This document shows positions 9,128-18,024 of a stretch of DNA of 64,000 nt, in pieces. The notes under the pieces were generated by a model that worked only from the letters and a program-made list of their open reading frames with translations, ran no database searches and was not told the origin of the DNA. The stretch lies in the NCBI RefSeq assembly GCF_900156375.1, contig NZ_FTNK01000012.1, positions 116,244-180,243 of the forward strand. The letters run 5' to 3'. Made by a program: the position numbers and the translations under genes. This DNA is from Paenibacillus macquariensis. GTDB lineage: Bacteria; Bacillota; Bacilli; Paenibacillales; Paenibacillaceae. How positions within the stretch are numbered: position 1 is the stretch's first letter; each line of letters starts with the position of its first letter.

Positions 9128-10714
9128 ATGAAAAAATTATCTTTGACTCTGTTGTCCGCAACGATGCTGTTTAGCATACTGCTGAGTGGATGCGGACCGA
9201 AAGACGCAAGCTCTACTAACGATCCTGCTCCAACTAAAGCTCCGGCTCCAGCTCCGGCTGATGAGAAGTTGGTTGATCTCAACTTCTACATGATGAACAG
9301 CCCTGTCAATGATTTTGACCGTGTCATGAAGAAAGCGAACGAAATCATTGCCAAAGACATTCACGCAAAACTGAATCTGATTCTGGTAGACAGCAGTACA
9401 TATGCTGACAAAATGAATCTGATGATCAATTCCGGCGATGACTGGGATCTAGGATTCACAGCTAGTTGGGGTGGCATTAACTTCCTTGAAAACGCTACCA
9501 AAGGGGCTTATGCTGACCTAACGGACCTTCTACCTAAATATGCGCCTGAAACTTATTCCCGTATCCCTGCAGGCCTATGGGATGGCGTTAAAGTTAAAGA
9601 CCGTATCTATGGAGTCGTTAACTATCAGCAGTGGGGCACTTCCAAGCGCAACGGCTTTAATTTCCGCAAAGACCTTGCAGAAGAATCGGGCTTTAACTGG
9701 GAGGCTATAAAAGGCAAACCAACCATAGAAGCACTTGAAATGATTGGACCTTTCCTTGGCGATGCGCTCAAAAAACATCCTGAAATGATCGGTTTTGAAA
9801 CCAGCTCTCCTTACAGCTTGTTTGCAAATGACCCGCTCTACTGGAATATGGAATCCGTAGGTGATCAGACCCTTCCTGGCTGGATTAACCTTGATAACCC
9901 AGACAAAGTCATCAACCAGTATGAAACAGAAGATTTTGCGAAATTCACTAAAATTATGCGCGATTGGTTCATCAAAGGTTATGTTCGCAAGGATGGTGCA
10001 ACTGTAAAAGATACGTCTCCTGACCGTAAAGCGGCTAAATTTGTCGCTGAGAAAACTTACGGTTGGCCGGACAGTATCGACGTTCCTGGGCAAAACCTCG
10101 CCATGTCAATGAGCTCAAAGGATAAAGCCCCTGCTGTCTCCGTATCCACTACTCGTACGATGATACCGGCAGGTGCTGGTGCCAATTCGGCAATTTCAAT
10201 TAATTCCGAATCGAAGAACATTGAAAAATCGTTGGAACTTATCGAGCTGCTTAACACCAACGATGACCTTTACAAACTCATCACGCTCGGTGAAGAAGGC
10301 GTTGACTACAACTTTAATGAAAAAGGCGCGTATACACAGATTGAAGGCAAATACAGTTTCAACTGGAACGAATGGCAGATCGGTCAATCTTATAGCCCAA
10401 CTTTCAACCGTTCTATATATGACAAGAACAAAGATGGCGAGACCTCAAAAGAGCTCCAAAAACTTGTCTATGAAACGGACAAAACAGCAGAAATCTCACC
10501 AGTAACGGGCTTCGTGTTCGATTCGACACCTGTAAAAACTCAGTTAGCAAACTGCACCGCAGTTACAACCGAAATGGTTCCGGCACTCAGCTCCGGTTCT
10601 GTAGATCCTGAGAAAGTATTGCCAGAATTCCTCAAGCGCCTGAAAGCTGCTGGCGTGGATGACATCATCAAAGAAAAGCAGGCTCAATATGACGCCTGGA
10701 GAGCAAGCAAATAA
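9128..10714 (+). CDS. Extracellular solute-binding lipoprotein of the sugar ABC importer (LplA-like)
   Basis: A 528-residue lipoprotein. The signal peptide MKKLSLTLLSATMLFSILLS ends in lipobox LLSGC, giving diacylglyceryl-cysteine at residue 22. A linker rich in Ala and Pro (TKAPAPAPADEK) precedes the type 2 periplasmic-binding fold. The length and aromatic-rich middle match the large LplA/YtcQ binding proteins that capture oligosaccharides at the membrane surface. AGGGGG sits just before the ATG. It is co-transcribed with the two permeases upstream and is followed by a strong terminator, so the beta-galactosidase gene after it may be read through or have its own promoter. The ligand is unknown; the neighbour at 10879 suggests a galactoside. 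Confidence 0.93.
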   Translation: MKKLSLTLLSATMLFSILLSGCGPKDASSTNDPAPTKAPAPAPADEKLVDLNFYMMNSPVNDFDRVMKKANEIIAKDIHAKLNLILVDSSTYADKMNLMINSGDDWDLGFTASWGGINFLENATKGAYADLTDLLPKYAPETYSRIPAGLWDGVKVKDRIYGVVNYQQWGTSKRNGFNFRKDLAEESGFNWEAIKGKPTIEALEMIGPFLGDALKKHPEMIGFETSSPYSLFANDPLYWNMESVGDQTLPGWINLDNPDKVINQYETEDFAKFTKIMRDWFIKGYVRKDGATVKDTSPDRKAAKFVAEKTYGWPDSIDVPGQNLAMSMSSKDKAPAVSVSTTRTMIPAGAGANSAISINSESKNIEKSLELIELLNTNDDLYKLITLGEEGVDYNFNEKGAYTQIEGKYSFNWNEWQIGQSYSPTFNRSIYDKNKDGETSKELQKLVYETDKTAEISPVTGFVFDSTPVKTQLANCTAVTTEMVPALSSGSVDPEKVLPEFLKRLKAAGVDDIIKEKQAQYDAWRASK

Positions 10715-10731
10715 TTTCGCACTCCTCTATG

Positions 10732-10776
10732 AAATCCGGTGTATTGCTTTATATAATACACCGGATTTCTATTTTC
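10732..10776 (+). terminator. Intrinsic terminator after the binding-protein gene
   Basis: A perfect 14-bp stem (AAATCCGGTGTATT / AATACACCGGATTT, 10732-10768) with a 9-base loop is followed by CTATTTTC. It lies 18 bases after the lipoprotein stop and separates the transporter genes from the beta-galactosidase gene. Confidence 0.8.
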
Positions 10777-10878
10777 ATATACGAATAAAGTAAGGAAACC
10801 GCTATGCGCTATTTAAAACAATCATTATACTTTTTCACGCCTGTCACTTTATAAATCAAACGGTAAGGGAGAATTATT

Positions 10879-13854
10879 ATGAATTACAATTATCACCAAG
10901 ATTTGAATATCGTTCGCATGAACACGATGCCAGACCGTTCTTATTACATACCTTGTTCACCCGGCGATGACACCTCTTCCAAAGAATACAATGAACGTGT
11001 ATTGCTCTTAAACGGAAGCTGGCAGTTTGCGTACTTTCCTTCCTTTTCCGAAGCTTCTCTGGAAAGTACTCCGGACAACGTCCTCCCGGTTCCATCCAAC
11101 TGGCAAATGTATGGATACGACAACCACCAGTATGTCAACATAGATTATCCAATTCCGTTCAACCCTCCCTTTGTACCCAAAGAAAATCCGTGCGGTGTTT
11201 ATAAGCGGACCTTCTCGGTAGAGCTTACGGAGAAAACGCGATTTTATTTGAATTTTGAAGGTGTGGATTCCTGTCATTATGTATTTCTCAACGGTGTATT
11301 TGTAGGATACAGTCAGGTATCACATTCTACGGCGGAATATGATATTACCTCATTCTTACAAGATGGAGAGAATCAAATTGCTGTCGCGGTTCTGAAATGG
11401 TGTGATGGAACTTATCTGGAAGCGCAGGATAAATTCCGCATGTCGGGTATTTTCCGAGATGTTTATGTATTGAGACGCCCGCAACAACATGTACGCCATT
11501 ATGTTGTGCAACCGTCTATACAACAAGAAAGTGCCACGGTATCATTCAAGTTTGATGATTTCGGCACGGCGCTTGTTAAATCCGTCAAAGTCCTGGACGC
11601 CGAGGGCAGGGCCGTGGCACAGGGCGAAACATGCGACGACACGCTTAGCCTGACTATAGAAAATCCAGTGCATTGGAATGCCGAGCAGCCGTATTTATAT
11701 CAGATGGTTCTTGATACCTTACAGGAGCGAATTGTAGACACAATCGGAATTCGCACGATAGCTACTCGAGGTAACGTGTTGCTTGTCAACGAGCAACCTA
11801 TCAAGCTAAAAGGCGTGAACCGCCATGATAGCTACCCCGATACCGGTTATGTAGCTTCGCGCGAGCAAATGGTAATGGATTTGCAGTTGATGAAGCAGCA
11901 TAACATCAACGCCATTCGCACTTCGCATTATCCGAATGCGCCGGAATTCTATCATCTGTGTGACGAATTCGGCTTTTATGTCATTGATGAAGGTGATATG
12001 GAATCACATGGCGCATGGTCGAGCCATGGTTTACGCGATAATGACTGGTATGCGCTTGTCCATCACGATCAGCAGTTTCAAACGGCTATTGTGGACCGTG
12101 TGCAGCGTCTAGTCACTCGTGACATCAACCGCCCTTGTGTTGTAATCTGGTCACTTGGCAACGAGAGTGGATTAGGTATCAATACGATAGCTGCTGTTGA
12201 TGCTGTGCGGAAGCTAGACAGCTCACGTCTGCTTCATTATGAATCCAAGAACTTTATGCCTGAGGATGAGGGAAAATTCAATTTTGATATTATGGATGTT
12301 GAAAGCTATATGTACCCTGATCTTGAATATACAGAAAAGCTGGCTCAGGAAAACAAAAAGCCATTGATTTTATGCGAGTTTGCCCATGCAATGGGCAATG
12401 GCCCTGGCAGTCTATCCGAATACTATGAGTTGTTCTATCGTTATGACGGTTTTGCCGGCGGCTTTGTGTGGGAATGGTGTGATCATGCCATTCTACAATA
12501 TGATGCTAATGGTAACGCGCAGTATCTTTATGGTGGAGACTTTGGAGAAGTGCTGCACGATGGGAACTTCTGTGTAGACGGACTGGTTTATCCTGACCGA
12601 ACGCCGCACACAGGGCTATTGGAGCTGAAAAACTGTGCCCGTCCTGTTCATGTTACAAGAGACGCTAACACTTTCTGGGCTGACAACAAACTGGACTTTG
12701 CAGACCTTTCCGATGCTCTTTCCATTGTCTGGACACTAGAACAGAACGGCACCAAAATAGCAGAAGGCAGCATTACCGATTTCAGTCTTGCTCCGCATTC
12801 GAAGGCACAATTGCCGATTTCACTGCCTTATATAGATGGTTCGCGTATCTATCTGAAATTTGAATATCTGCAAAAAGCAGCCCATCCGCTGATCCCGGTC
12901 GGAACATCTTTGGGATTTGATCAATTTGATCTTTCCACAGAAGATATGAATGTGTCCTTGCCTGAATCGCACTCTGCCGTAACGGCTGAGCAAACCAAAA
13001 CCGGATGGCTAGTGTGTGGAGAAGCATTTTCCTATCATTTTAAAGCTAAACTCGGTACTTTTGATTCGTGTGTGATTAATGGGATCGAGTGTTTTGCCAG
13101 ACCAGCTGAGTTTGATATTTACCGCGCCCCTACGGATAACGATATGGGTGAGGCTGGAATTGCCTCTTACGGTCAACATTCCTGGAACAGCCTTCGACTG
13201 GATGCAGCTCATGCTTATACTTACGAAACATCGGTAGAACAATCGAATACTTCTGTTACCATTACCTGCCCTCTATCACTTGTAGCAGATCGTGCTACTC
13301 CTTTCTGTAATATTCAAGCTGTTTATAAAGTGCATGGTAGCGGAGCCATAGAAGCGTCAATGCATGTATCAGTGCGTAAGGATCTGGATTATCTTCCGCG
13401 TTTTGGCATGCGCTATTTTCTAACCGAGGATTTTCAAAATTGCACCTATTTCGGATATGGGCCACAAGAGAGCTACAGCGATAAACACGCTGGATGTTAT
13501 AAAAGTATGTTTCATGCAGCAGTGCCGGAGCTTTTTGAAAACTATATTTATCCGCAAGAGAACGGGTCGCACTATGGCACAGCAGAATGTACACTCTCGA
13601 ATGCGAATACAACACTTAGGGCATACAGCACAAAACCTTTCAGCTTCTGCGCCTCGGAGTATACCCGAGAAGAACTGGCTGCCACAAAACATCATTTTGA
13701 ACTTCAAAGAAGTGGCTGCACCGTCTGGAACATTGACTATGCGATGACAGGCGTCGGCTCTGGAAGCTGTGGTCCCTACACACTCGAGCAATATCGTTTA
13801 ACTGAGAAGGAATTTGTGTTCGACTATACTTTTTTTCCTCAGAAGAAATCATAA
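10879..13854 (+). CDS. lacZ: GH2 beta-galactosidase (LacZ family)
   Basis: A 991-residue cytoplasmic glycoside hydrolase (no signal peptide) that removes terminal beta-D-galactose. Order of parts: sugar-binding jelly roll (about 30-200), immunoglobulin-like domain (205-300), TIM barrel (305-600) and the beta-galactosidase small-chain domain (about 700-985). The acid/base glutamate is E429 in WSLGNESG and the nucleophile E500 in LCEFAHAMG; RTSHYPN and NGSWQF are further family motifs. The start follows GGTAAGGGAGAATTATT. It lies downstream of the oligosaccharide ABC genes and probably hydrolyses what they import. A different GH2 enzyme is encoded at 29608-32766, so substrate specificities probably differ (for example lactose versus galactan or core-1 type galactosides). 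Confidence 0.93.
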   Translation: MNYNYHQDLNIVRMNTMPDRSYYIPCSPGDDTSSKEYNERVLLLNGSWQFAYFPSFSEASLESTPDNVLPVPSNWQMYGYDNHQYVNIDYPIPFNPPFVPKENPCGVYKRTFSVELTEKTRFYLNFEGVDSCHYVFLNGVFVGYSQVSHSTAEYDITSFLQDGENQIAVAVLKWCDGTYLEAQDKFRMSGIFRDVYVLRRPQQHVRHYVVQPSIQQESATVSFKFDDFGTALVKSVKVLDAEGRAVAQGETCDDTLSLTIENPVHWNAEQPYLYQMVLDTLQERIVDTIGIRTIATRGNVLLVNEQPIKLKGVNRHDSYPDTGYVASREQMVMDLQLMKQHNINAIRTSHYPNAPEFYHLCDEFGFYVIDEGDMESHGAWSSHGLRDNDWYALVHHDQQFQTAIVDRVQRLVTRDINRPCVVIWSLGNESGLGINTIAAVDAVRKLDSSRLLHYESKNFMPEDEGKFNFDIMDVESYMYPDLEYTEKLAQENKKPLILCEFAHAMGNGPGSLSEYYELFYRYDGFAGGFVWEWCDHAILQYDANGNAQYLYGGDFGEVLHDGNFCVDGLVYPDRTPHTGLLELKNCARPVHVTRDANTFWADNKLDFADLSDALSIVWTLEQNGTKIAEGSITDFSLAPHSKAQLPISLPYIDGSRIYLKFEYLQKAAHPLIPVGTSLGFDQFDLSTEDMNVSLPESHSAVTAEQTKTGWLVCGEAFSYHFKAKLGTFDSCVINGIECFARPAEFDIYRAPTDNDMGEAGIASYGQHSWNSLRLDAAHAYTYETSVEQSNTSVTITCPLSLVADRATPFCNIQAVYKVHGSGAIEASMHVSVRKDLDYLPRFGMRYFLTEDFQNCTYFGYGPQESYSDKHAGCYKSMFHAAVPELFENYIYPQENGSHYGTAECTLSNANTTLRAYSTKPFSFCASEYTREELAATKHHFELQRSGCTVWNIDYAMTGVGSGSCGPYTLEQYRLTEKEFVFDYTFFPQKKS

Positions 13855-13907
13855 TATTATGTAACTGAGTTTACAAACCGCTAATGTTCGAACTTTGTTT
13901 CCAACAT

Positions 13908-13952
13908 AAAAAGGCAATCTCGACCTTTTCTTACAGGTCAAGATTGCCTTTT
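13908..13952. terminator. Bidirectional terminator between convergent genes
   Basis: AAAAAGGCAATCTCGACC and GGTCAAGATTGCCTTTT form a long stem with one mismatch and a 10-base loop, with A tracts on the left and T tracts on the right. It serves both the plus-strand beta-galactosidase and the minus-strand HPr-like operon. Confidence 0.88.
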
Positions 13953-13988
13953 AATTATATTTATTGTCAGGCACTGCAATACCCAATA

Positions 13989-14237
13989 TTATTCGAATAA
14001 CTTCCCAATTTCAATCGCTTGTTCTTCGTCCGAGCCATCCATGGTGAGGGTTAATATCGTTCCCTTTTTTGTCTCAAGCGCCATAAGCCCTAGAATGCTT
14101 TTGACATCCGAAATAATGTTGCGCTCTTCCCAGATGATACGAATTTCAGATGTGTAAGCAGCGGCTGCTTGACTAAGCTGCTTGGCGAAAAGTACTGGAA
14201 ACCCATCCGTCAGCATCGTAATTTTCATTGCTTTCAT
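13989..14237 (-). CDS. HPr-like protein lacking the phosphorylatable histidine (Crh-like)
   Basis: An 82-residue HPr-fold protein. The Ser-46 region is well kept (DVKSILGLMAL, Ser47), the site that HPr kinase phosphorylates to make a CcpA corepressor. The His-15 loop, normally GLHARPA, is replaced by DGFPVLFAK, with Pro14 where the PTS histidine should be, so it cannot carry phosphate for sugar uptake. Bacillus Crh (Gln at this site) is the known precedent for a regulatory-only HPr; this sequence is more divergent. The start at 14235-14237 follows GAAGGGGGG. It is last in an operon with a GH3 glucosidase and a GPH symporter (31-base gap), suggesting local catabolite control or regulation of the symporter. 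Confidence 0.82.
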   Translation of the reverse strand: MKAMKITMLTDGFPVLFAKQLSQAAAAYTSEIRIIWEERNIISDVKSILGLMALETKKGTILTLTMDGSDEEQAIEIGKLFE

Positions 14238-14268
14238 GTTGATAACCCCCCTTCTTTTTTTGTGTAAA

Positions 14269-15606
14269 CTACATGTTCTTCGCTTCTTCTAATTCTTTCA
14301 CAATTTGCGGGAACTGCTTATCTAATTTATAGAAGTAGAGAATAACCACCATAAGCGCACTAATGATGATCGGCAAGTAAATGTACATGAAGAGGATCGA
14401 GGAACGCGCTGACTCGCTGATATGCTCTTGACCACCAACATAACCTCCGAATGCAAGCATCCAACCGACTATCGCTGCGCCGAGCCCGCTGCCTGCCTTA
14501 GAGCCGAAGCTGCCTGCGCTGTATACGAGACCTTCTGTACGCATGCCTGTTTTCCATTCTCCATATTCAACGGTGTCTGCCAGCATGGCGAACATCGTCG
14601 CTGCTAATGGCACGCCGCCAAGTGATTTGGTCACAGAAGCAATGATGACGATTGTGAGATTTGTAGGATCGATCATCGTAATCAAAGCTCCCACAATCGT
14701 GATAACTAACCCGATTATGGCAGAATTACGCTTACCGAACTTTTTAATAATCGGAGCAATAAGCAGCAGGCCAATTAACATCGGGATGAAAGAAATGATG
14801 CTGAGTACGGACATTAGATTAACATCTTCCAAAATATACTGTGCATAATAAATATTAACCGCAGTGTTAACGGACGACATAATGAAGCTTAACATCATGA
14901 AGGTGACTAGCAATGCCCAATATTTGTTGCGGAAGAGCGCCTTCAAAGATCGACGAAGCGGAACAACATTTTGGACAATAGAAGGCTTAACTCGCTCTTT
15001 CGTCGTGCGGAAAGTAATCAAGAACAGTACAGCTGCAAGTACACCATAAATCATGAAGGTCATCGTCCACCCGTGTTTGCCACCGCCGAACCCATTCACA
15101 ATGGGAACTGTCAAGGTGGAGACAGCAACAGCGCCAAAGATAGCCATGACCATACGGAAAATGTTAAGTAAAGATCGCTCGTAAGGATCTTGTGTAATCA
15201 GTGAGTTCAACACACCGTAAGGAACGTTGGCACCTGAGTAAATAATATTGATGAGGAGATAGGTCACATAAGCGTAAATAAGCGAGCCAGTTGGACCTAA
15301 ATCTGGAGCTGAGAACAGCAAGACACCGGAGATGCCGAATGGAATGGCTAGCCAAAGCAACCAGGGACGAGCCTTGCCATGCTTGCTTCTGGTTTTATCA
15401 ACTAACACACCGACACCGATATCCACGAATGCATCGAAGAAACGGGCAATCAACAACAACGTACCCACGGCAGCAGCAGAGAAGCCTACGATATCGGTAT
15501 AAAAGAAGGTCAGGAAAGTCGCAGCCGACGTCCAGATGAGATTACTTGCCATATCACCAACGCCATAGCCAAGCTTCTCTGAAAATTTGATTTTAGTCTG
15601 TTCCAT
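14269..15606 (-). CDS. GPH-family sugar:cation symporter
   Basis: A 445-residue, 12-helix transporter of the glycoside-pentoside-hexuronide family (MelB, XynB, YicJ type) that imports sugars with H+ or Na+. Family marks are KLGYGVGDMASNLIW at residues 12-26, the RFFDAFVDIGVGVLVDKTRSKHGKARPW cation-binding and loop region near 55-83 (Asp residues at 59 and 63), and YGEWKTGMRTEGLVYS near 347. Unlike LacS of lactic acid bacteria it has no C-terminal IIA domain. It sits between a GH3 beta-glucosidase (22-base gap upstream) and the HPr-like gene (31-base gap downstream). It probably imports a beta-glucoside or beta-xyloside for the GH3 enzyme. Confidence 0.93.
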   Translation of the reverse strand: MEQTKIKFSEKLGYGVGDMASNLIWTSAATFLTFFYTDIVGFSAAAVGTLLLIARFFDAFVDIGVGVLVDKTRSKHGKARPWLLWLAIPFGISGVLLFSAPDLGPTGSLIYAYVTYLLINIIYSGANVPYGVLNSLITQDPYERSLLNIFRMVMAIFGAVAVSTLTVPIVNGFGGGKHGWTMTFMIYGVLAAVLFLITFRTTKERVKPSIVQNVVPLRRSLKALFRNKYWALLVTFMMLSFIMSSVNTAVNIYYAQYILEDVNLMSVLSIISFIPMLIGLLLIAPIIKKFGKRNSAIIGLVITIVGALITMIDPTNLTIVIIASVTKSLGGVPLAATMFAMLADTVEYGEWKTGMRTEGLVYSAGSFGSKAGSGLGAAIVGWMLAFGGYVGGQEHISESARSSILFMYIYLPIIISALMVVILYFYKLDKQFPQIVKELEEAKNM

Positions 15607-15628
15607 AGTGGTGTCCTCACTTGTATGA

Positions 15629-17902
15629 TTAGTTTTGTTCGTTCAATTGGATGAGTAGCTGTTCAACCATTCCATCTGTAAATCCGCCTTGGCTAAACGT
15701 AACTAAATTGCGAAGTGGCATGCCAGTCAGCGCGGCTTGCATCATTTTGGCGGTTTTCTCGTCTCCTTCTGCAATCCCCATGGAGGCTTGGAAGTTCTGT
15801 GTAAGTGCTTGCAGAATAGGTGCAGCAACGGGATTGGTCATAAGTTCACCTAGCAGAGAGTTGCGATCGTAGGTTTGGCGGAGAGAAACTGTAGAATTCA
15901 CGAGAATCGTAGCTCCCAAAGCGATCGTACTAGATGATCCGCCGATCATAATTTCAAAACTCCCACTCTCGACATGCCAATCTTTCAAAGCAACGTTGTA
16001 ATAAGCGAAGGCACGTTTATGAAGTGTAAAGGAAATGGTTGTATGTTCACCCGGCTTGAGCTCTACTTTGGCGAAATCCTTTAGCTCCTTGTCAGGTCTT
16101 ACCACTGAACTTTCGATGTCTTTCACGTAAAGCTGAACGGTTTCCTTACCAGCGCGGCTGCCAGTGTTTGAGATCGTCACTTGTACATCCACGGTATCCG
16201 TATCAGATAGCTCAGTGCGGCTCATTGTAAGATTGGAATATTCGAATGTCGTATAGCTAAGCCCATGTCCGAATGGGAAAAGAGGCTCGATTTTTTTCGT
16301 ATCATAATAGCGATATCCAACGAAAATGCCTTCTTTATATTCCACGCGATTGCCTTCGCCAGGGAAGTTAAGGAAAGATGGGTTATGCGCAAGCTTCATC
16401 GGGAATGTCTCAGCTAGCTTGCCGCTTGGATTGACTTCACCGAACAGTACATCAGCAATGGCACCTCCTACTGCTTGTCCACCCAAATAAGCTTCAACAA
16501 TACTGCTCACAGAAGTGGCCCAAGGCATTTCTAGAGCGGCTCCGTTCATTAGAACGACAACGACCTTGCTCTGTACAGCCGCAATAGCTTCAATCAGCTG
16601 TTGTTGATTATACGGCAGTAGCAAGTGTGCTCGATCGGCGAGTTCAGTTTCAAAGCCATCGGGTAATCCTGCGAAAATCACGGTTACGTCAGCTACTTGG
16701 GCTGCCAGTATAGCTTCCTCCATCAAGCTGTTGTCCACGTCTTCTGAATCCAAAGTGTACCCAGGTGCATAGGTGATCAAATCTTCACTGGTTGCAAGTT
16801 GGTTAATTTCATCAAGGGGAATATCAACGCGCGTAGGAACAACAAAAGCGCTGCCACCACCTTGGAATTTGGGCTTCTGAGCAAGAGCACCGATGATCGC
16901 CACTTTGCTGCTTTTCTCCAAAGGGAGTACATTATCTGTATTTTTCAGAAGTACGATGCTTTCACTGGCTACCTTACGTGCCAGCTGATGGTGCTCGTCT
17001 TGATCAAATGTAGCATTTTCCTTCTTATTGTCTAAGTGCATGAAGACACGTTGCAGCATCCGTTCTACAGCGATATCTAGTACCTCTACGGACAACTTTT
17101 GATTCTTCACAGCATGAATGATTTTCTTCTCGCTGATATCACCGTTTCCAGGCATTTCAAGCTCAAGACCGCCAGCTAATGAATCTACGATTTGATCGAC
17201 AGCGCCCCAGTCGGATACAACTAAGCCTTCATATCCCCACTCATTGCGCAATACATCGCCCAGTAAATGATCATTTTGTGAGGCGTAACTTCCGTTAATT
17301 TTGTTGTAAGCGGTCATTAGCGTCCAAGGCTGTCCTTTTTTAACCGCGCCTTCAAAGCTGGCCAAATAGATTTCGCGCAGTGTACGTTCGTCGATGACTG
17401 CATCATATGTCATACGGTGATATTCTTGATTATTCACTGCAAAATGCTTGAGTGAAGTACCGACACCTTGACTTTGCACGCCTTGGATATGACTTGCAGC
17501 AATTTCAGAAGATAAGTAAGGGTCTTCGGAAAAGTATTCAAAGTTGCGTCCACCGAGTGGAGAACGTTTAATGTTGGCACCAGGCCCTAGCAACACGGCG
17601 ATATTTTCAGCTTGGCATACTTCACCAAGTGCAGTACCTACCTCACGAATCAATTCGCGGTTCCAAGTACTGGCTAGTCCCGCCGCGGTTGGAAAGCACG
17701 TGGAGGGAATGCCACTATTCATGTTAGCGCTTTCGGATGAAGCCGTTTGTTTGTGCAGGCCATTAGAGCCATTGGCCACCATAATAGACGGGATGCCCAA
17801 TCTCTCCACCCCTTTTAAATGCCAGACATCCAACCCAGAACACATGCCCGCTTTTTCTTCCAAAGTCATTTGTGAAACAATATTCTTTATGTCACGATTC
17901 AT
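15629..17902 (-). CDS. GH3 beta-glucosidase or beta-xylosidase
   Basis: A 757-residue enzyme without a signal peptide, so intracellular. The N-terminal (alpha/beta)8 domain (about 10-290) has KHFAVNNQE and the catalytic nucleophile Asp231 in VVSDWGAVD. The alpha/beta sandwich domain (about 315-520) and the fibronectin-III-like domain (about 570-640, following FPFGHGLSYTTFEYS) complete the usual GH3 layout. An extra C-terminal tail of about 90 residues (QTYDRNSLLGELMTNPV onward) is seen in a subgroup of Firmicutes GH3 enzymes. It heads an operon with the GPH symporter and HPr-like protein. A strong GGGGGATTAAAA ribosome binding site and a cre-like sequence precede it. Exact substrate (glucoside or xyloside) is not readable. 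Confidence 0.93.
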   Translation of the reverse strand: MNRDIKNIVSQMTLEEKAGMCSGLDVWHLKGVERLGIPSIMVANGSNGLHKQTASSESANMNSGIPSTCFPTAAGLASTWNRELIREVGTALGEVCQAENIAVLLGPGANIKRSPLGGRNFEYFSEDPYLSSEIAASHIQGVQSQGVGTSLKHFAVNNQEYHRMTYDAVIDERTLREIYLASFEGAVKKGQPWTLMTAYNKINGSYASQNDHLLGDVLRNEWGYEGLVVSDWGAVDQIVDSLAGGLELEMPGNGDISEKKIIHAVKNQKLSVEVLDIAVERMLQRVFMHLDNKKENATFDQDEHHQLARKVASESIVLLKNTDNVLPLEKSSKVAIIGALAQKPKFQGGGSAFVVPTRVDIPLDEINQLATSEDLITYAPGYTLDSEDVDNSLMEEAILAAQVADVTVIFAGLPDGFETELADRAHLLLPYNQQQLIEAIAAVQSKVVVVLMNGAALEMPWATSVSSIVEAYLGGQAVGGAIADVLFGEVNPSGKLAETFPMKLAHNPSFLNFPGEGNRVEYKEGIFVGYRYYDTKKIEPLFPFGHGLSYTTFEYSNLTMSRTELSDTDTVDVQVTISNTGSRAGKETVQLYVKDIESSVVRPDKELKDFAKVELKPGEHTTISFTLHKRAFAYYNVALKDWHVESGSFEIMIGGSSSTIALGATILVNSTVSLRQTYDRNSLLGELMTNPVAAPILQALTQNFQASMGIAEGDEKTAKMMQAALTGMPLRNLVTFSQGGFTDGMVEQLLIQLNEQN

Positions 17903-17924
17903 TTTTAATCCCCCTTATTTTATT

Positions 17925-17939
17925 ATGAAACGTTTTCAT
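17925..17939. promoter_or_regulatory. cre-like operator before the GH3 operon
   Basis: ATGAAACGTTTTCAT is nearly the ideal CcpA palindrome, one A short on the left arm. It lies 23 bases upstream of the GH3 start and about 85 bases before the divergent AraC gene, so CcpA or the AraC protein could bind here. The one-base deletion in the half-site may weaken CcpA binding. Confidence 0.5.
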
Positions 17940-18024
17940 CTTGCTGCTAACTCATTATAGATGACCTAAAAGATAGAAATATGGTAAGATTATTCGAAAA
18001 AAAGTAAATTTCATAGGAGATATC

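Noticed and set aside
9575..10093. 172-codon minus-strand frame opposite the binding-protein gene
   Set aside because: Antisense shadow of the lipoprotein gene; no start signal.
13295..13791. Overlapping minus-strand frames in the GH2 gene
   Set aside because: Antisense shadows; the plus strand encodes the small-chain domain.
14269..15606. GPH symporter as a LacS-type protein regulated through a IIA domain
   Set aside because: The protein ends at 445 residues, with no C-terminal IIA domain.
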